Of a DNA stretch of 64,000 nt, positions 36,766 through 46,271 are shown piece by piece; the stretch's first letter is position 1; each line of letters opens with the position of its first letter. Both the position numbers and the translations under genes were made by a program. Location of the stretch: positions 620,001 to 684,000 of the forward strand of contig NZ_LMVL02000003.1 in NCBI RefSeq assembly GCF_001541345.2, written 5' to 3'. Source of the DNA: Gillisella vitis. GTDB lineage: Bacteria > Pseudomonadota > Alphaproteobacteria > Rhizobiales > Rhizobiaceae. The notes beneath the pieces are model-generated. The model worked only from the letters and a program-made list of their open reading frames with translations, made no database searches and was not told the DNA's origin.

Positions 36766-37677
36766 ATGAACACCGGACCGTCATTTCTTGGTTTTCCCGA
36801 GCGGCTCCCCGAGGGATGTAAACCCGAAATAGTGATTGTCGGTGCTGGTCACGGCAGCACCTATGCCGGACAGAATAGCGATGGTCATGCCTTGGCTCCA
36901 GATGCTATCCGCGTTGCCAGCCAGGAAGATGCGGGATTGATCGACCATTGGGATTTCGATCTTGGTGGTCCGCTTTTCGATAGCAAACCGGCTTGCTGCA
37001 TCGATATCGGTAATATCCCGACCATCATGCACGATAATCTTGGCAACCGAACCAGAATCGAGGCGAAAACACGGGAGATCTTGGCGTCTTCGGCTGTTCC
37101 AGTCTTGTTGGGCGGCGATGATTCCATCCCGATTCCCTTTGTCTCAGGCTTTTCGCAGCAGGGGCCTGTCTGGGTGCTGCAAATTGATGCCCATATTGAT
37201 TGGCGCGACGACAAAGATGGCGAACGATATGGCTATTCGAGCCCGATGCGCCGGATCAGTGAAATGCCGCATGTTGCCAGGATCGTGCAGGTTGGCATGC
37301 GTGGCGTCGGCAGCGCAGCTATTACCGAAATTGAGGCGGCGCAGCAGTATGGCAGTCGGATAATAACCTCTCGCACAGTTCACGCTCAGGGTATCGAAGC
37401 TGTGCTCCAGCACATCCCGGAGGGTGCGCATACCATCATCACTCTCGATTGCGACGGCCTTGATCCCTCGGTTATGCCGGGTGTGGCGGCTCGGACGCCT
37501 GGCGGTCTTACATATAACCAGGTCATCGAGCTGATCGCGGGGATCGGCAAGCGGGGAAGAATTGCCGGGTTCGATCTCGTCGAACTCTATCCTCCCGCAG
37601 ACATTGATAACCTCTCCGCTTTGACCGCCGCCCGTCTTGTCGTCAATGTCATTGGTGCCATTGTTCGGCAGGGATGA
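36766..37677 (+). CDS. Ureohydrolase (agmatinase/arginase family)
   Basis: A 303-residue member of the Mn-dependent ureohydrolase family, which splits guanidino compounds into urea and an amine. Metal motifs: IDAHIDWRD (DAHxD) and DCDGLDPS (DxD) are intact, but the first motif reads GGDDS instead of GGDHS, so one histidine ligand is Asp. Substrate cannot be told: agmatine, guanidinobutyrate and others are possible. It stands alone between two terminators, after pyrG; in many rhizobia I recall kdsA and eno follow pyrG instead. Confidence 0.85.
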   Translation: MNTGPSFLGFPERLPEGCKPEIVIVGAGHGSTYAGQNSDGHALAPDAIRVASQEDAGLIDHWDFDLGGPLFDSKPACCIDIGNIPTIMHDNLGNRTRIEAKTREILASSAVPVLLGGDDSIPIPFVSGFSQQGPVWVLQIDAHIDWRDDKDGERYGYSSPMRRISEMPHVARIVQVGMRGVGSAAITEIEAAQQYGSRIITSRTVHAQGIEAVLQHIPEGAHTIITLDCDGLDPSVMPGVAARTPGGLTYNQVIELIAGIGKRGRIAGFDLVELYPPADIDNLSALTAARLVVNVIGAIVRQG

Positions 37678-37716
37678 AATTAGCACCAGCCGCTAAAAAT
37701 TGAACTTTACAAACAC

Positions 37717-37745
37717 AAAACCCCGGAGTTGCGCTCCGGGGTTTT
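37717..37745. terminator. Bidirectional intrinsic terminator
   Basis: Perfect 12-bp stem AAAACCCCGGAG / CTCCGGGGTTTT with a TTGCG loop between convergent genes. It gives a T-run on both strands. Confidence 0.9.
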
Positions 37746-37771
37746 GTTCATATTCAGATATTCAATCGCTG

Positions 37772-40700
37772 TCAGCTAAACCGGCCTGCGGCATGAGCGA
37801 GCATGGTATAAACCTTGCCGGTATCCGAGGTCAGATAGGACTGGGTGATCGACTTGTCGCGGTCGGTGCGAGCCACGTCGGACAGCAGCTTTTCGAAGTC
37901 GGCGATATAGCGGTCGACGGCGGTGCGGAATTCCGGTTCGCGGTCGTATTTACGCTTGATTTCATCAAAGGTCTGCTGGCCCTTCAGCGTGTAGAGGCGA
38001 CGGGTAAAGACGTCACGCTCGCCGCGCTGGTAGCGGCGCCACAAATCGACCGAGGCATCGTGATCGATGGCCCGAGCAATATCGACCGAAAGTGAATTCA
38101 ACGACTCGACCATATGGCGCGGGTTGCGGCTGTCATTGCTGCGCGGTGCTTCCCCAACTGGGCGAGCGGCTCGGGCAGGCGAGGTGATCGTCTGTTCCTC
38201 ACGCGAAGCGCCTCGCAACAGGTCGCTGATCCAGCCGCCGGAGCCTTCGCCTGCAGCCGGTGCTGGCTGTTCGCTTTGCAGGCTGCCACGCAGGCCAAGC
38301 GGGCTGGCGGCAGGGCGTGTGGTTTGTTGAGGGGCTGGCGCTGCCGAAATTGCCGGTCGGGCAGGGACCGGAGCTGGTGCGGGCTGTGGGGCTGGAGCCT
38401 GGGCCTGAACCGTCGGCGCTGGGCGAACCGGTTGCGGCTGAACAGCAGCAGGGGCAGGCGCGGCAGCGCGAGGCGCTGGTGTGGAAATTTCCAGCTGCTG
38501 GGCACTGCGACCAACCAGTTGTGAAATATCCTGCAAGGCCTTGATCTGCTCGGCAACAGCACGACGCATGGCGCCTGCGCTTTCCTTGGCTTCTTCCGGC
38601 AGGTCGAAGGCGCCGCGTTTCAGTTCGGTGCGGGTCAGGTCGAGTTCCTGGCGGATTTCCTGGGCCGAACGACGGATCTCGTCGGTGGCACCGGAGAAGC
38701 GGCCAAGCGCATCCTCGACAGCCGACCGCACGGCTTCGCGCATCTGGTTGGCCGTGCCATCCGATTTCTGGCCGGCCTCGGCCAGGATACGGTCGACATC
38801 GGCGAGCGATGACGACAGGCCACCACGCAGACGGTTTGCCAACTCGCTGGAGCGCTTTTCCGCATCACCCAAGGTGCGCTCAATGGCGCGGGTGGCATCT
38901 TCACCAGCCGAAAGCAGTGAGTCACGCATGGAGCCAGCGGCGGATTTGGCTTTTTGTTCGGTCTCTCCGAGGATCTGGCCGATATCCGCAAAGGATGTTT
39001 CAATCCCCTGACGCAGGTTTCCTGCTACCTGGCTGGAGCGCTGCTCAGCCTGGCTGAAGGCGCCATCGACCATCGCGGCCAGCGACTTCATGGTATTCTC
39101 GATCTCTTCCGACCGCTTGACGATGCCGATGGACAGGTCGCGCAGGGCCTGCTGACGCTCTTCCAATGTACCGGCAAGGTTGGACTGCGCTGCACCAAGC
39201 AATTCGGATGCCTGACCAAGCACTTTCGCATGATCGCCGAACCGGCCGACAATGCCCGTCACCTGAGACAGGGCTTGGTTAGAGACATTGGACAGCCGTT
39301 CCAGATTGCTCTCCAGCAACCGGCCAGAGGTTGCCAAGACATCGGCGGCCTTGTGGGTGGTCGCGGCCAGGCGGTCTGTTGTTGCGCCAAACTGGCGGTC
39401 AGCATCGGCCATGGATTGGGTGGCCTGTTCGACGACTGCGTGCAATGTCTGGTTGGTTTCGCTGATCCGGTCGATCATCTCGCCAGCGCTGGATGTCAGG
39501 CTGTTTTCCGCAGCATTCATCTGGCGGGCGGCTTCGGCGGCACGGGCGGCCAGAGCATCAGCCAGCTTGGCATTTTCCTGGCGCAGGCTATGCGCACTCT
39601 GGTCGGCGGCCTGAGCGATCCGTTCGACGGCATCGCGGCCAACCTGCGCGTATTGCTCGACGGTTGGCTTGGCTTTTTCCTCGATCAGGCGTGCCAGTTC
39701 CGACGTGCGGCCTGAAAGCATCGAATTCAGCTCGCGGGTGCGCTCATCCAGAGTGGTGCGGATGGCATTGCCACGGGCATCCAGTGCCTTGTCGACGCTG
39801 TCCAGGGCGTCGGTCATGTCACCGGTTGTTGCAGACAGCGCGGCGCGGATCGCCGTGGCGCGTTCTTCCAGGGCCTTTTCGGCATCGGTCAACGTGCCAG
39901 CGATGGCGCCTGCCTTGGCAGTAATGGTGGCTTCGGCCGCCGAAACCTTGCTGACGATGGCATCGCCAGCGTCAGAGAAGCTTTGGGCAATCTGCGCGCC
40001 TTGGCCGGCGAGCCGGTTCTGGGTGTCGGAGATCCGGCGTGTGAGGTCTTCCGCCTGTTCGCGGACCGAACGGGTGAATTCCTCGTTGCGGGCATTCATG
40101 GTCTCGGAGAATTCCTGGCCGGTCCGGCCCAGCAATTCGGCGGATTTTTGCGCCTCACTGTCTATCTCACGGGTGGCGCCGATAACGGCTTCGCGCAACG
40201 ATGAGGCGAGACCTGCGGCCTTGCCTTCGATGGTGTTGTTCACATTCTGCAAGCCGATATTCAGCGCGCGATCCATGGTCGACAGGCGCTCGTCGATAGC
40301 AGACGTGCGGCTGTCAAAGGTATCCGTGACGCGCTGTGTGGCGTCGCCCAGCGTCTGCTCGATCCGCTGGGTCGCATCGGTGGTAACGCGCTCCAGGTCG
40401 GAAACCTTTTCGGAGAGTTTGGCAGCAACATTGTCACCGGCATTGTTGACCTTGAGGTCGACGCCTTCGAGGCTGCCCTGAATACGCTGTTCGAGACTGC
40501 CAAGGCTGGTTTCGATCCGGGTGCCGGTTTCGGACAACCGGTTGGCGACGCCGTCCAGCGAGCCTTCAACCCGTGTGGAGAACTCTTCCGCCGTGCGGCT
40601 GATTTCGCGGGCAGCCTGACCGAATTCTCCGGCAATGGCGCCAGCCGAACCGCGCAGCCTGTCCTGAAGATCACGGCTTGAAGCGTCGATGGTGGCGCGC

Positions 40701-43700
40701 AGATTGTCCTGCTGCTCTTCCAGCGACATTTCCAGCATGCCAGCACTGGCGGCAATCGACGCGCCGATGGCCATGCCCTGTTCGTTCAGGGTTTCTTCCA
40801 ACCCGCTACGGGCATTCTGCAGGGCATTGGTGATGGCATTGCCACGCTCGTCCAGCGTCTGACGCAGGCGATTGTGATTGTCTTCGAAGGTGGTTTCCAG
40901 CCGCGAAACACTGCCGGTAATGTCACTCTCGATCCGCGAGACGCCAGACCCCAATACCTGTTCAACCCGGTCGGTCGAGCGGCCAAAGACCTGCTCGACG
41001 CGGTCTGTGGATTGGCCAAGCGTTTCGGTCAAACGGCTGGAATGGGCTTCCAGTGACTGTTCAAGACGGCCCTGGTTTTCTTCATAGGCGGCCCTGATAT
41101 CATCAGCCTTATTGCCGAAGGCGAGCGCCATGCGCAGATCGGCTTCCGTGGCGGTATCCATCACCTGGTTGATACGGCTGTCGAGCATTTCCGCCAGACG
41201 ACCATGGTTAGCTTCATAGGCTTCACGGATCTGGTCGGCCTTGGAACCAAGCGCCTGCTGGACACGGCTATCGGCAAAGCCGACCGTTTCGATCAACTGG
41301 CCAAGCTTGGCATCAATGGTTCCAGCCAGTCTCGCTTCGCTATCTTCATAGACAGAGCGGATCGAATCGACCTTGCTACCCAGTGCAAACTCGATGCGCA
41401 TATCGGCTTCTGCCGCCACATCGCTGAGCTGCTCGACCTTGCTATCAAGGGTCTGTGCGAGGCGGGCCTGGCCCTCCTCATAGACGGCGCGGAGCTGGTC
41501 AGCCTTGGAGCCGAAGGCTTGCTCGATACGGCTGTCGGCAGTGCCGAGTGTCTCGGTCAGAGCGCCGAGCTTGGCATCGATTGTGCCGGAAAGGCGCGTT
41601 TCGCTCTCCTCGTAGACAGCGCGGATCGTGTCCATGCGATTGCCGAGCGCCAGTTCGATGCGCATGTCGGCATCGGAGGCGGCGTCGCTGATCTGCTCAA
41701 TCTTGCTGTCGAGCGTGCGAGCGAGACGGGCTTCGCTTTGCTCATAGGCGGAGAGAACCTGATCGGCCTTGGTGCCGAACGCCTGTTCAATACGGTTGTC
41801 GGCATTGCCCAGTGTTTCCGTCAGGGCGCCGAGCTTAGCGTCAATGGTGCTGGAAAGGCGGCTTTCACTCTCTTCGTAGACAGCGCGGATCGTGTCCATG
41901 CGATTGCCGAGCGCCAGTTCGATGCGCATGTCGGCATCAGAGGCGGCATCGCTGATCTGTTCGATCTTGCTGTCGAGCGTGCGAGCGAGACGGGCTTCGC
42001 TTTGCTCATAGGCGGAGAGAACCTGATCGGCCTTGGTGCCGAACGCCTGTTCAATACGGCTATCGGCATTGCCGAGCGTCTCGGTCAGGGCGCCAAGCTT
42101 TGCATCGATTGTGCTGGCCAAACGGCTTTCGCTGTCTTCGTAGACGGCGCGGATCGTGTCCATGCGCGTGCCGAGAGCCAGTTCAATGCGCATATCCGCA
42201 TCGGATGCGGCGTCGGTGATTTGGTCGATCTTGCTGTCGAGCGTGCGGGCGAGACGGGCTTCGCTTTGCTCATAAGCCGAGAGAACCTGATCGGCCTTGG
42301 TGCCAAATGCCTGTTCAATGCGGTTATCGGCATTACCGAGTGTCTCGGTCAGAGCGCCAAGCTTGGCATCGATTGTGGTGGCCAAACGGCTTTCGCTGTC
42401 TTCGTAGACGGCGCGGATCGTGTCCATGCGGTTGCCAAGCGCAAGCTCGATGCGCATATCGGCCTCGGTCGCTGCATCGGTAATCTGGTCGACCTTGCCG
42501 TCGAGCGTACGGGTGAGGCGCGCTTCGCTTTCTTCATAGGCCGCACGGATCGCATCTGCCTTGTTGCCGAAAGCAGCCTCGACACGGCTATCGACGACCA
42601 AGGCCGTCTGTTCGAGTTGCTCGACCTTGGCATCGAGAACCGATGTCAATCGCTCATGGTTTGTTTCATAGGCGGCGCGGATCGCATCAGCCTTGTCGCT
42701 GAGGGCGGCCTCAATGCGGGCATCGGCACCATCGGCGGCCTCGATGATCGTCTGTGCCTTGCGGTCCAGCGTGTCGGCCAGACGGCTTTCGGAGGAAGTG
42801 ACAGCTTCGACAATGCCGGAAGAGGCATTTTGCAGCAGGTCGGAAATGCGATCATGGCTTCCGGTGAGCTGGTTGATCACGGCTTCCGAGCGGCTGCCCA
42901 GCGTTTCGTCGAACCGGGTCTGGCTAGTGTTGAGGGCTTCGGTCAAGGCTGTGCCACGTTCGGCCATGATCTGGTCGATGCGGCTCTGCGCGTTAGAAAT
43001 GGTTTCGTCCAGTTCGCGGCGGCGGCGCTCGAGAGCCTCCGCCAGTTCCCGCGAATGGCTGGAAAGGGCTTCGGTCAACGCCTCCTGATTGCCGCCAAGG
43101 GTTGCGGCCAGCGCGAAAGACTGATCGGTCATCGTATTGCCGAGACGGTCGATCGATGTGGTCAGCATGCCGTCAATGGCTTCCGAGCCACCCGCCATGG
43201 TTTCGTTGATGCGCAGCAGGCTTTCGTTCAGCTTGCTGTCGAGTGTGCCGGCGCGCTGGTCGAAGGCGGTGGCGAATTCGGTCATCCGGTCGTCGAACGT
43301 GGCGTTGATCTGGCCAATCGTTGCCTGCATCCGGTCTTCAAACAGGCCGGAGCGAATGTCGATATCGACAAGCGCATCTTCCGCATTGGTCTGCAAGCTC
43401 TGGCGGAAGGAAACGGACTTTTCTTCAAGAGAGGCGTTGAGGCGAGACAGCGCGCTATCCAGACTGCCGCTGATCGTCGCTTCGCCCTGGGTGAAGCTCT
43501 GGGCGATTTCACGTGTGCGGGCAACCAGTGTTTCGTTCAACTGGCGGGCGCGGTCGTTCAGCGCTGCATTGAGCTTTTCGGTATTGGCATCCAGCGTCGA
43601 GGCGCGAGTCTCGAACTGGCGCAGGATTTCTTCCCCATGGCTGGACATCGAGCCGGTGAGAGCCTGTAAACGGGTGTCGAATTCGCTCGACAGCGAGAAT

Positions 43701-44800
43701 CCGGCGGCTCCCAGCGTCTGGACCATTTCGTCGGTCTTGGCGGTCAGCAGCGAACCGAGTGTCGTGGCAGCGGTGTTGGATTTCTCCATGATCGTCGCGG
43801 CGCGCATATCGATCATCGAGGCAAAAGCTTCGCCTGAGGTCGCCAGGCGAATGCCGATTTCCTCTGTCGCCAGCGACAGGTCTTCCTTCAACTGGTCATG
43901 GGCGCCGACGATGGAAGAGCGGATGCGGTCGGCATGGTTGACGATGGCGTCGCGTTCCGCCGACAATTCCTGCACGAGGCTGCGAACCCGAAGCTCGTTA
44001 TCGGTATAGCTGCGCTCCAGCGCCGTCACCTCGGAATGAACCAGGGTTTCCAGCTCGGTGGCACGAGCGATGGTGCGCTCGATGCCCTCGTTCATCGCCG
44101 AGACTTCACGGCGCACGGCCTGACCGACTGACATGATCCGCTCGGAGGCGACTGTTTCCGGCTCGGACAGGCGTAAGGCGACTTCCGCCATGGAGCGGGC
44201 GGCGTTGCGCATGTCCTGTGCCCGCGACATCATGATGGCAAAGGAAAAGAACACGAAGATCGGCAGAACCGTGCCGACGAGAATGGCGATAATGCCTGGA
44301 TTAGCGAAAATGGCGGCCACGCCGCCGCTCCAGATCTGCGAGCCATACAGCAATTGCGACAGAGCCAGGCCGCCGGCGCCCCAGAGCAACGATACGATGG
44401 TGGCATTGCGCAGCGCGCCGCCCATCGAGCCGCCGTCAAGCGATTTCAAAACAGCGGATGAACTGCGGCGGGACGCATCATTGGCAGGTGCAAGGGCAGG
44501 GGATTTGGGCGCAGGATCGGTGGGCGTAGCGGAGGCGGGTTTGGGGGGCTTTGCGGCTTTCGCCTGGGCAGCGGCACGCACTCGGTCTTTTTCTAGGGCA
44601 CTCGTGTCGGCTTGCGGCATGGATGGCCGTGGTGCAGGCTTGGTCTGTCTCGGTGTATCGGACACTTTTGCCTCCGCCGCTGCAGGCGCGGGGCTGCGCA
44701 CCGGCGTATCGTCTTCTTCCTCGAAGTCGATCCTCAGGGCTGCCTCGAGGGCCTGGAAAGCGCTATCGTCAATCGACTCGCTTGTCTTTTTGGTCGCCAT
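37772..44800 (-). CDS. gpr: Giant membrane-anchored coiled-coil protein, GPR/RgsE (growth pole ring) type
   Basis: A 2342-residue protein from ATG 44800 (GAGG 8 nt upstream). Order: acidic start and Pro/Ala-rich cytoplasmic region (to about 130), two membrane segments (about 133-151 and 168-190), then some 1800 residues of apolipoprotein-like helical repeats rich in Ala, Glu, Asp, Arg, Ser and Thr, a Pro/Ala linker (about 2110-2190), and a conserved C-terminal domain (from HMVESLNSLSVDIARAIDHD). Size and layout match A. tumefaciens GPR and S. meliloti RgsE, polar-growth scaffold proteins with apolipoprotein homology. Residues 679-1250 are 13 tandem 44-residue units. Convergent with the ureohydrolase, divergent from the Hpt gene. 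Function as polar scaffold is by homology. Confidence 0.85.
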   Translation of the reverse strand: MATKKTSESIDDSAFQALEAALRIDFEEEDDTPVRSPAPAAAEAKVSDTPRQTKPAPRPSMPQADTSALEKDRVRAAAQAKAAKPPKPASATPTDPAPKSPALAPANDASRRSSSAVLKSLDGGSMGGALRNATIVSLLWGAGGLALSQLLYGSQIWSGGVAAIFANPGIIAILVGTVLPIFVFFSFAIMMSRAQDMRNAARSMAEVALRLSEPETVASERIMSVGQAVRREVSAMNEGIERTIARATELETLVHSEVTALERSYTDNELRVRSLVQELSAERDAIVNHADRIRSSIVGAHDQLKEDLSLATEEIGIRLATSGEAFASMIDMRAATIMEKSNTAATTLGSLLTAKTDEMVQTLGAAGFSLSSEFDTRLQALTGSMSSHGEEILRQFETRASTLDANTEKLNAALNDRARQLNETLVARTREIAQSFTQGEATISGSLDSALSRLNASLEEKSVSFRQSLQTNAEDALVDIDIRSGLFEDRMQATIGQINATFDDRMTEFATAFDQRAGTLDSKLNESLLRINETMAGGSEAIDGMLTTSIDRLGNTMTDQSFALAATLGGNQEALTEALSSHSRELAEALERRRRELDETISNAQSRIDQIMAERGTALTEALNTSQTRFDETLGSRSEAVINQLTGSHDRISDLLQNASSGIVEAVTSSESRLADTLDRKAQTIIEAADGADARIEAALSDKADAIRAAYETNHERLTSVLDAKVEQLEQTALVVDSRVEAAFGNKADAIRAAYEESEARLTRTLDGKVDQITDAATEADMRIELALGNRMDTIRAVYEDSESRLATTIDAKLGALTETLGNADNRIEQAFGTKADQVLSAYEQSEARLARTLDSKIDQITDAASDADMRIELALGTRMDTIRAVYEDSESRLASTIDAKLGALTETLGNADSRIEQAFGTKADQVLSAYEQSEARLARTLDSKIEQISDAASDADMRIELALGNRMDTIRAVYEESESRLSSTIDAKLGALTETLGNADNRIEQAFGTKADQVLSAYEQSEARLARTLDSKIEQISDAASDADMRIELALGNRMDTIRAVYEESETRLSGTIDAKLGALTETLGTADSRIEQAFGSKADQLRAVYEEGQARLAQTLDSKVEQLSDVAAEADMRIEFALGSKVDSIRSVYEDSEARLAGTIDAKLGQLIETVGFADSRVQQALGSKADQIREAYEANHGRLAEMLDSRINQVMDTATEADLRMALAFGNKADDIRAAYEENQGRLEQSLEAHSSRLTETLGQSTDRVEQVFGRSTDRVEQVLGSGVSRIESDITGSVSRLETTFEDNHNRLRQTLDERGNAITNALQNARSGLEETLNEQGMAIGASIAASAGMLEMSLEEQQDNLRATIDASSRDLQDRLRGSAGAIAGEFGQAAREISRTAEEFSTRVEGSLDGVANRLSETGTRIETSLGSLEQRIQGSLEGVDLKVNNAGDNVAAKLSEKVSDLERVTTDATQRIEQTLGDATQRVTDTFDSRTSAIDERLSTMDRALNIGLQNVNNTIEGKAAGLASSLREAVIGATREIDSEAQKSAELLGRTGQEFSETMNARNEEFTRSVREQAEDLTRRISDTQNRLAGQGAQIAQSFSDAGDAIVSKVSAAEATITAKAGAIAGTLTDAEKALEERATAIRAALSATTGDMTDALDSVDKALDARGNAIRTTLDERTRELNSMLSGRTSELARLIEEKAKPTVEQYAQVGRDAVERIAQAADQSAHSLRQENAKLADALAARAAEAARQMNAAENSLTSSAGEMIDRISETNQTLHAVVEQATQSMADADRQFGATTDRLAATTHKAADVLATSGRLLESNLERLSNVSNQALSQVTGIVGRFGDHAKVLGQASELLGAAQSNLAGTLEERQQALRDLSIGIVKRSEEIENTMKSLAAMVDGAFSQAEQRSSQVAGNLRQGIETSFADIGQILGETEQKAKSAAGSMRDSLLSAGEDATRAIERTLGDAEKRSSELANRLRGGLSSSLADVDRILAEAGQKSDGTANQMREAVRSAVEDALGRFSGATDEIRRSAQEIRQELDLTRTELKRGAFDLPEEAKESAGAMRRAVAEQIKALQDISQLVGRSAQQLEISTPAPRAAAPAPAAVQPQPVRPAPTVQAQAPAPQPAPAPVPARPAISAAPAPQQTTRPAASPLGLRGSLQSEQPAPAAGEGSGGWISDLLRGASREEQTITSPARAARPVGEAPRSNDSRNPRHMVESLNSLSVDIARAIDHDASVDLWRRYQRGERDVFTRRLYTLKGQQTFDEIKRKYDREPEFRTAVDRYIADFEKLLSDVARTDRDKSITQSYLTSDTGKVYTMLAHAAGRFS
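41051..42766 (-). repeat. Thirteen tandem 132-bp coding repeats (44 aa, four hendecads each)
   Basis: Within the GPR-like gene, 13 consecutive units of 44 codons start with D-x-K/R (for example DAKLGALTETL, DSKIEQISDAA) and divide evenly into 11-residue blocks: GNADNRIEQAF, GTKADQVLSAY, EQSEARLARTL. Neighbouring units alternate, so the best period is 264 bp. Units 3-10 (about 41447-42502) are nearly identical at DNA level between alternate copies. Confidence 0.92.
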
Positions 44801-45293
44801 AGGTACGCCTCGCTTACGCCTACTCAGGCCGCATTGCCCGACCGGATTGCTTATAAGGCCCGGCAAACGCAGCAAACACCTTAATCATCCAGTCCCCGCA
44901 CCCATTTGGCCGGTTTTCCCGGCCATCCGGACTGAATTTTGGCAGATCTCGCTGGATTTGCGCATAATTCCCTAGTCTGCAATGGTCATCCATAGCACTC
45001 TAGGGACTAGCAGCAAAGCCTTGAGGTCATCTGCCTTTCTACCCGTTCCGTAGTGACACATTCCAGATACTGTTACAATTAACGGCACGGCTTATCCCAA
45101 AGAGATATCAGGCTTATTAACACAATTTAAAGGATCCCAGGTCGTGAAAACACATAATCTGACGGCCTTTAACGGAAATTAACCATAAGTAGAAATATCC
45201 GCAGGCGTCTGGCCCGAATTTAACCCCAATCCCACGATTGACAACCATCCTGAATATGAGAACCGTATCATAACAAAAAGGATCGTAAGGGTC
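44801..45293. other. Intergenic between divergent GPR-like and Hpt genes
   Basis: About 490 bp, AT-richer toward 45050-45290, with no supported ORF. It should hold both promoters. A CtrA-like box is listed separately. Confidence 0.5.
45168..45183. promoter_or_regulatory. Possible CtrA-like box
   Basis: TTTA, seven bases, TTAAC: one base off the CtrA consensus TTAA-N7-TTAAC, 110 nt before the Hpt gene. A single imperfect site in AT-rich sequence is weak evidence. Confidence 0.3.
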
Positions 45294-45662
45294 ATGGCTG
45301 CCGTCAATATCGCTTTCGAAGCTCCAGAAGTACAATCCGGACTGAGCCCGTCCAAGGCAAGACCGATCGATCTGGTCCATCTTGCCACGCAGACCATGGG
45401 CGACAAGGCCTTGGAAATCGAGGTTTTACAGATGTTTGCAAAGCAGGCACGCAGCTGTCTGCAAGGGCTTGCCAACGCATCCGCCGATCCGGTTGCCATT
45501 GCTCACCGCCTGAAGGGTGCTGCCAGCGCCGTCGGCGCGTTCAAGGTGGCAGAAGCTGCTGCCGAAGTCGAAGGCAAAGGCCCTGATGCAGCCCGGATTG
45601 CGGCGATTACCGCAACTGTGGTTGAAGCCGAGCATTTCATTCTGAAGCTTTGCCGTATCTGA
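45294..45662 (+). CDS. Hpt-domain histidine phosphotransfer protein
   Basis: A 122-residue single-domain phosphotransferase. The phosphorylated His is H71 in IAHRLKGAASAVGAFKVAE, the classic HPt helix. The first 25 residues are probably flexible. It is not ChpT, which has a different dimeric fold and length, so its kinase and receiver partners are unknown; CckA, 11 kb away, is one candidate by proximity only. AAGGG lies just before ATG 45294. Confidence 0.85.
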   Translation: MAAVNIAFEAPEVQSGLSPSKARPIDLVHLATQTMGDKALEIEVLQMFAKQARSCLQGLANASADPVAIAHRLKGAASAVGAFKVAEAAAEVEGKGPDAARIAAITATVVEAEHFILKLCRI

Positions 45663-45676
45663 ACGGTCGTGAAGTA

Positions 45677-45784
45677 TCCGCGCCAGTCAAGGTTTACAGG
45701 TTGCTATGCACCGGTTGACTGGTGTGCGGATTTGTCAGAAGACTGCGCGCCTGACGGCTGCGCCGGCCGCTGATATCAGCGGCC
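45677..45784. repeat. Two inverted repeats between the Hpt and ferredoxin genes
   Basis: First: TCCGC and CCAGTCAA arms pair with TTGACTGG and GCGGA across 45677-45730. Second: a perfect 20-bp palindrome with half-site GGCCGCTGAT at 45765-45784, followed by TTGTTC. The second may end Hpt transcription; the first is unexplained. Confidence 0.7.
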
Positions 45785-45878
45785 TTGTTCATCCGGCCAG
45801 AGTGTCGTCTTTGTCTTCATCGCCGCGACGTGCTGACTGTTGCGTGCGGCGTGCTCTTTAAAGCCCCGGATAGATCCC

Positions 45879-46199
45879 ATGACCCAGTTGACCATTGTCG
45901 CCTTTGATGGCACCCGCTTTGACCTTGATGCCGCCGATGGCTCGACCGTGATGGAAAATGCCGTGCGCAATTCTGTTCCCGGTATTGATGCCGAATGCGG
46001 CGGCGCCTGTGCCTGTGCCACCTGTCATGTCTATGTCGACGAAGCCTGGGTAGAAAAGACCGGCGGTCCGGCGCCAATGGAAGAGGATATGCTGGATTTC
46101 GCCACTGATGTTCGGCCCAATTCCAGACTTTCCTGTCAAATCAAGATCGGCCCGGCGCTGGACGGTCTTATCGTGCATGTTCCCGAGCGACAGGGATAA
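45879..46199 (+). CDS. Adrenodoxin-type [2Fe-2S] ferredoxin
   Basis: A 106-residue electron carrier with cluster cysteines C40, C46, C49 ([11 protein letters not shown], Cx5CxxC) and C86 (RLSCQIK). This spacing is that of vertebrate-type and bacterial Fdx/FdxB ferredoxins used with P450s, Fe-S assembly or Rieske oxygenases; no such partner is adjacent. ATG 45879 was chosen over an upstream in-frame ATG because the family begins with [15 protein letters not shown] sequence. Confidence 0.95.
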   Translation: MTQLTIVAFDGTRFDLDAADGSTVMENAVRNSVPGIDAECGGACACATCHVYVDEAWVEKTGGPAPMEEDMLDFATDVRPNSRLSCQIKIGPALDGLIVHVPERQG

Positions 46200-46271
46200 T
46201 CAACTCATTCGCTTTTCTCCTGTGAAAATGGCGCGACTTCTCACAGAGATCTATCGAAGACGCTGGATCAA

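Noticed and set aside
41051..42766. Regular repeats considered as a CRISPR array or minisatellite
   Set aside because: They are contiguous, in frame, encode a helical protein and have no spacers.
41204..43669. An 821-codon plus-strand open frame opposite the GPR-like gene
   Set aside because: It mirrors the repeats of the real gene and has no recognisable start or domain.
45117..45131. TTAA-N6-TTAA as a CtrA site
   Set aside because: Spacing is six, not seven, and the region is AT-rich, so chance is likely.
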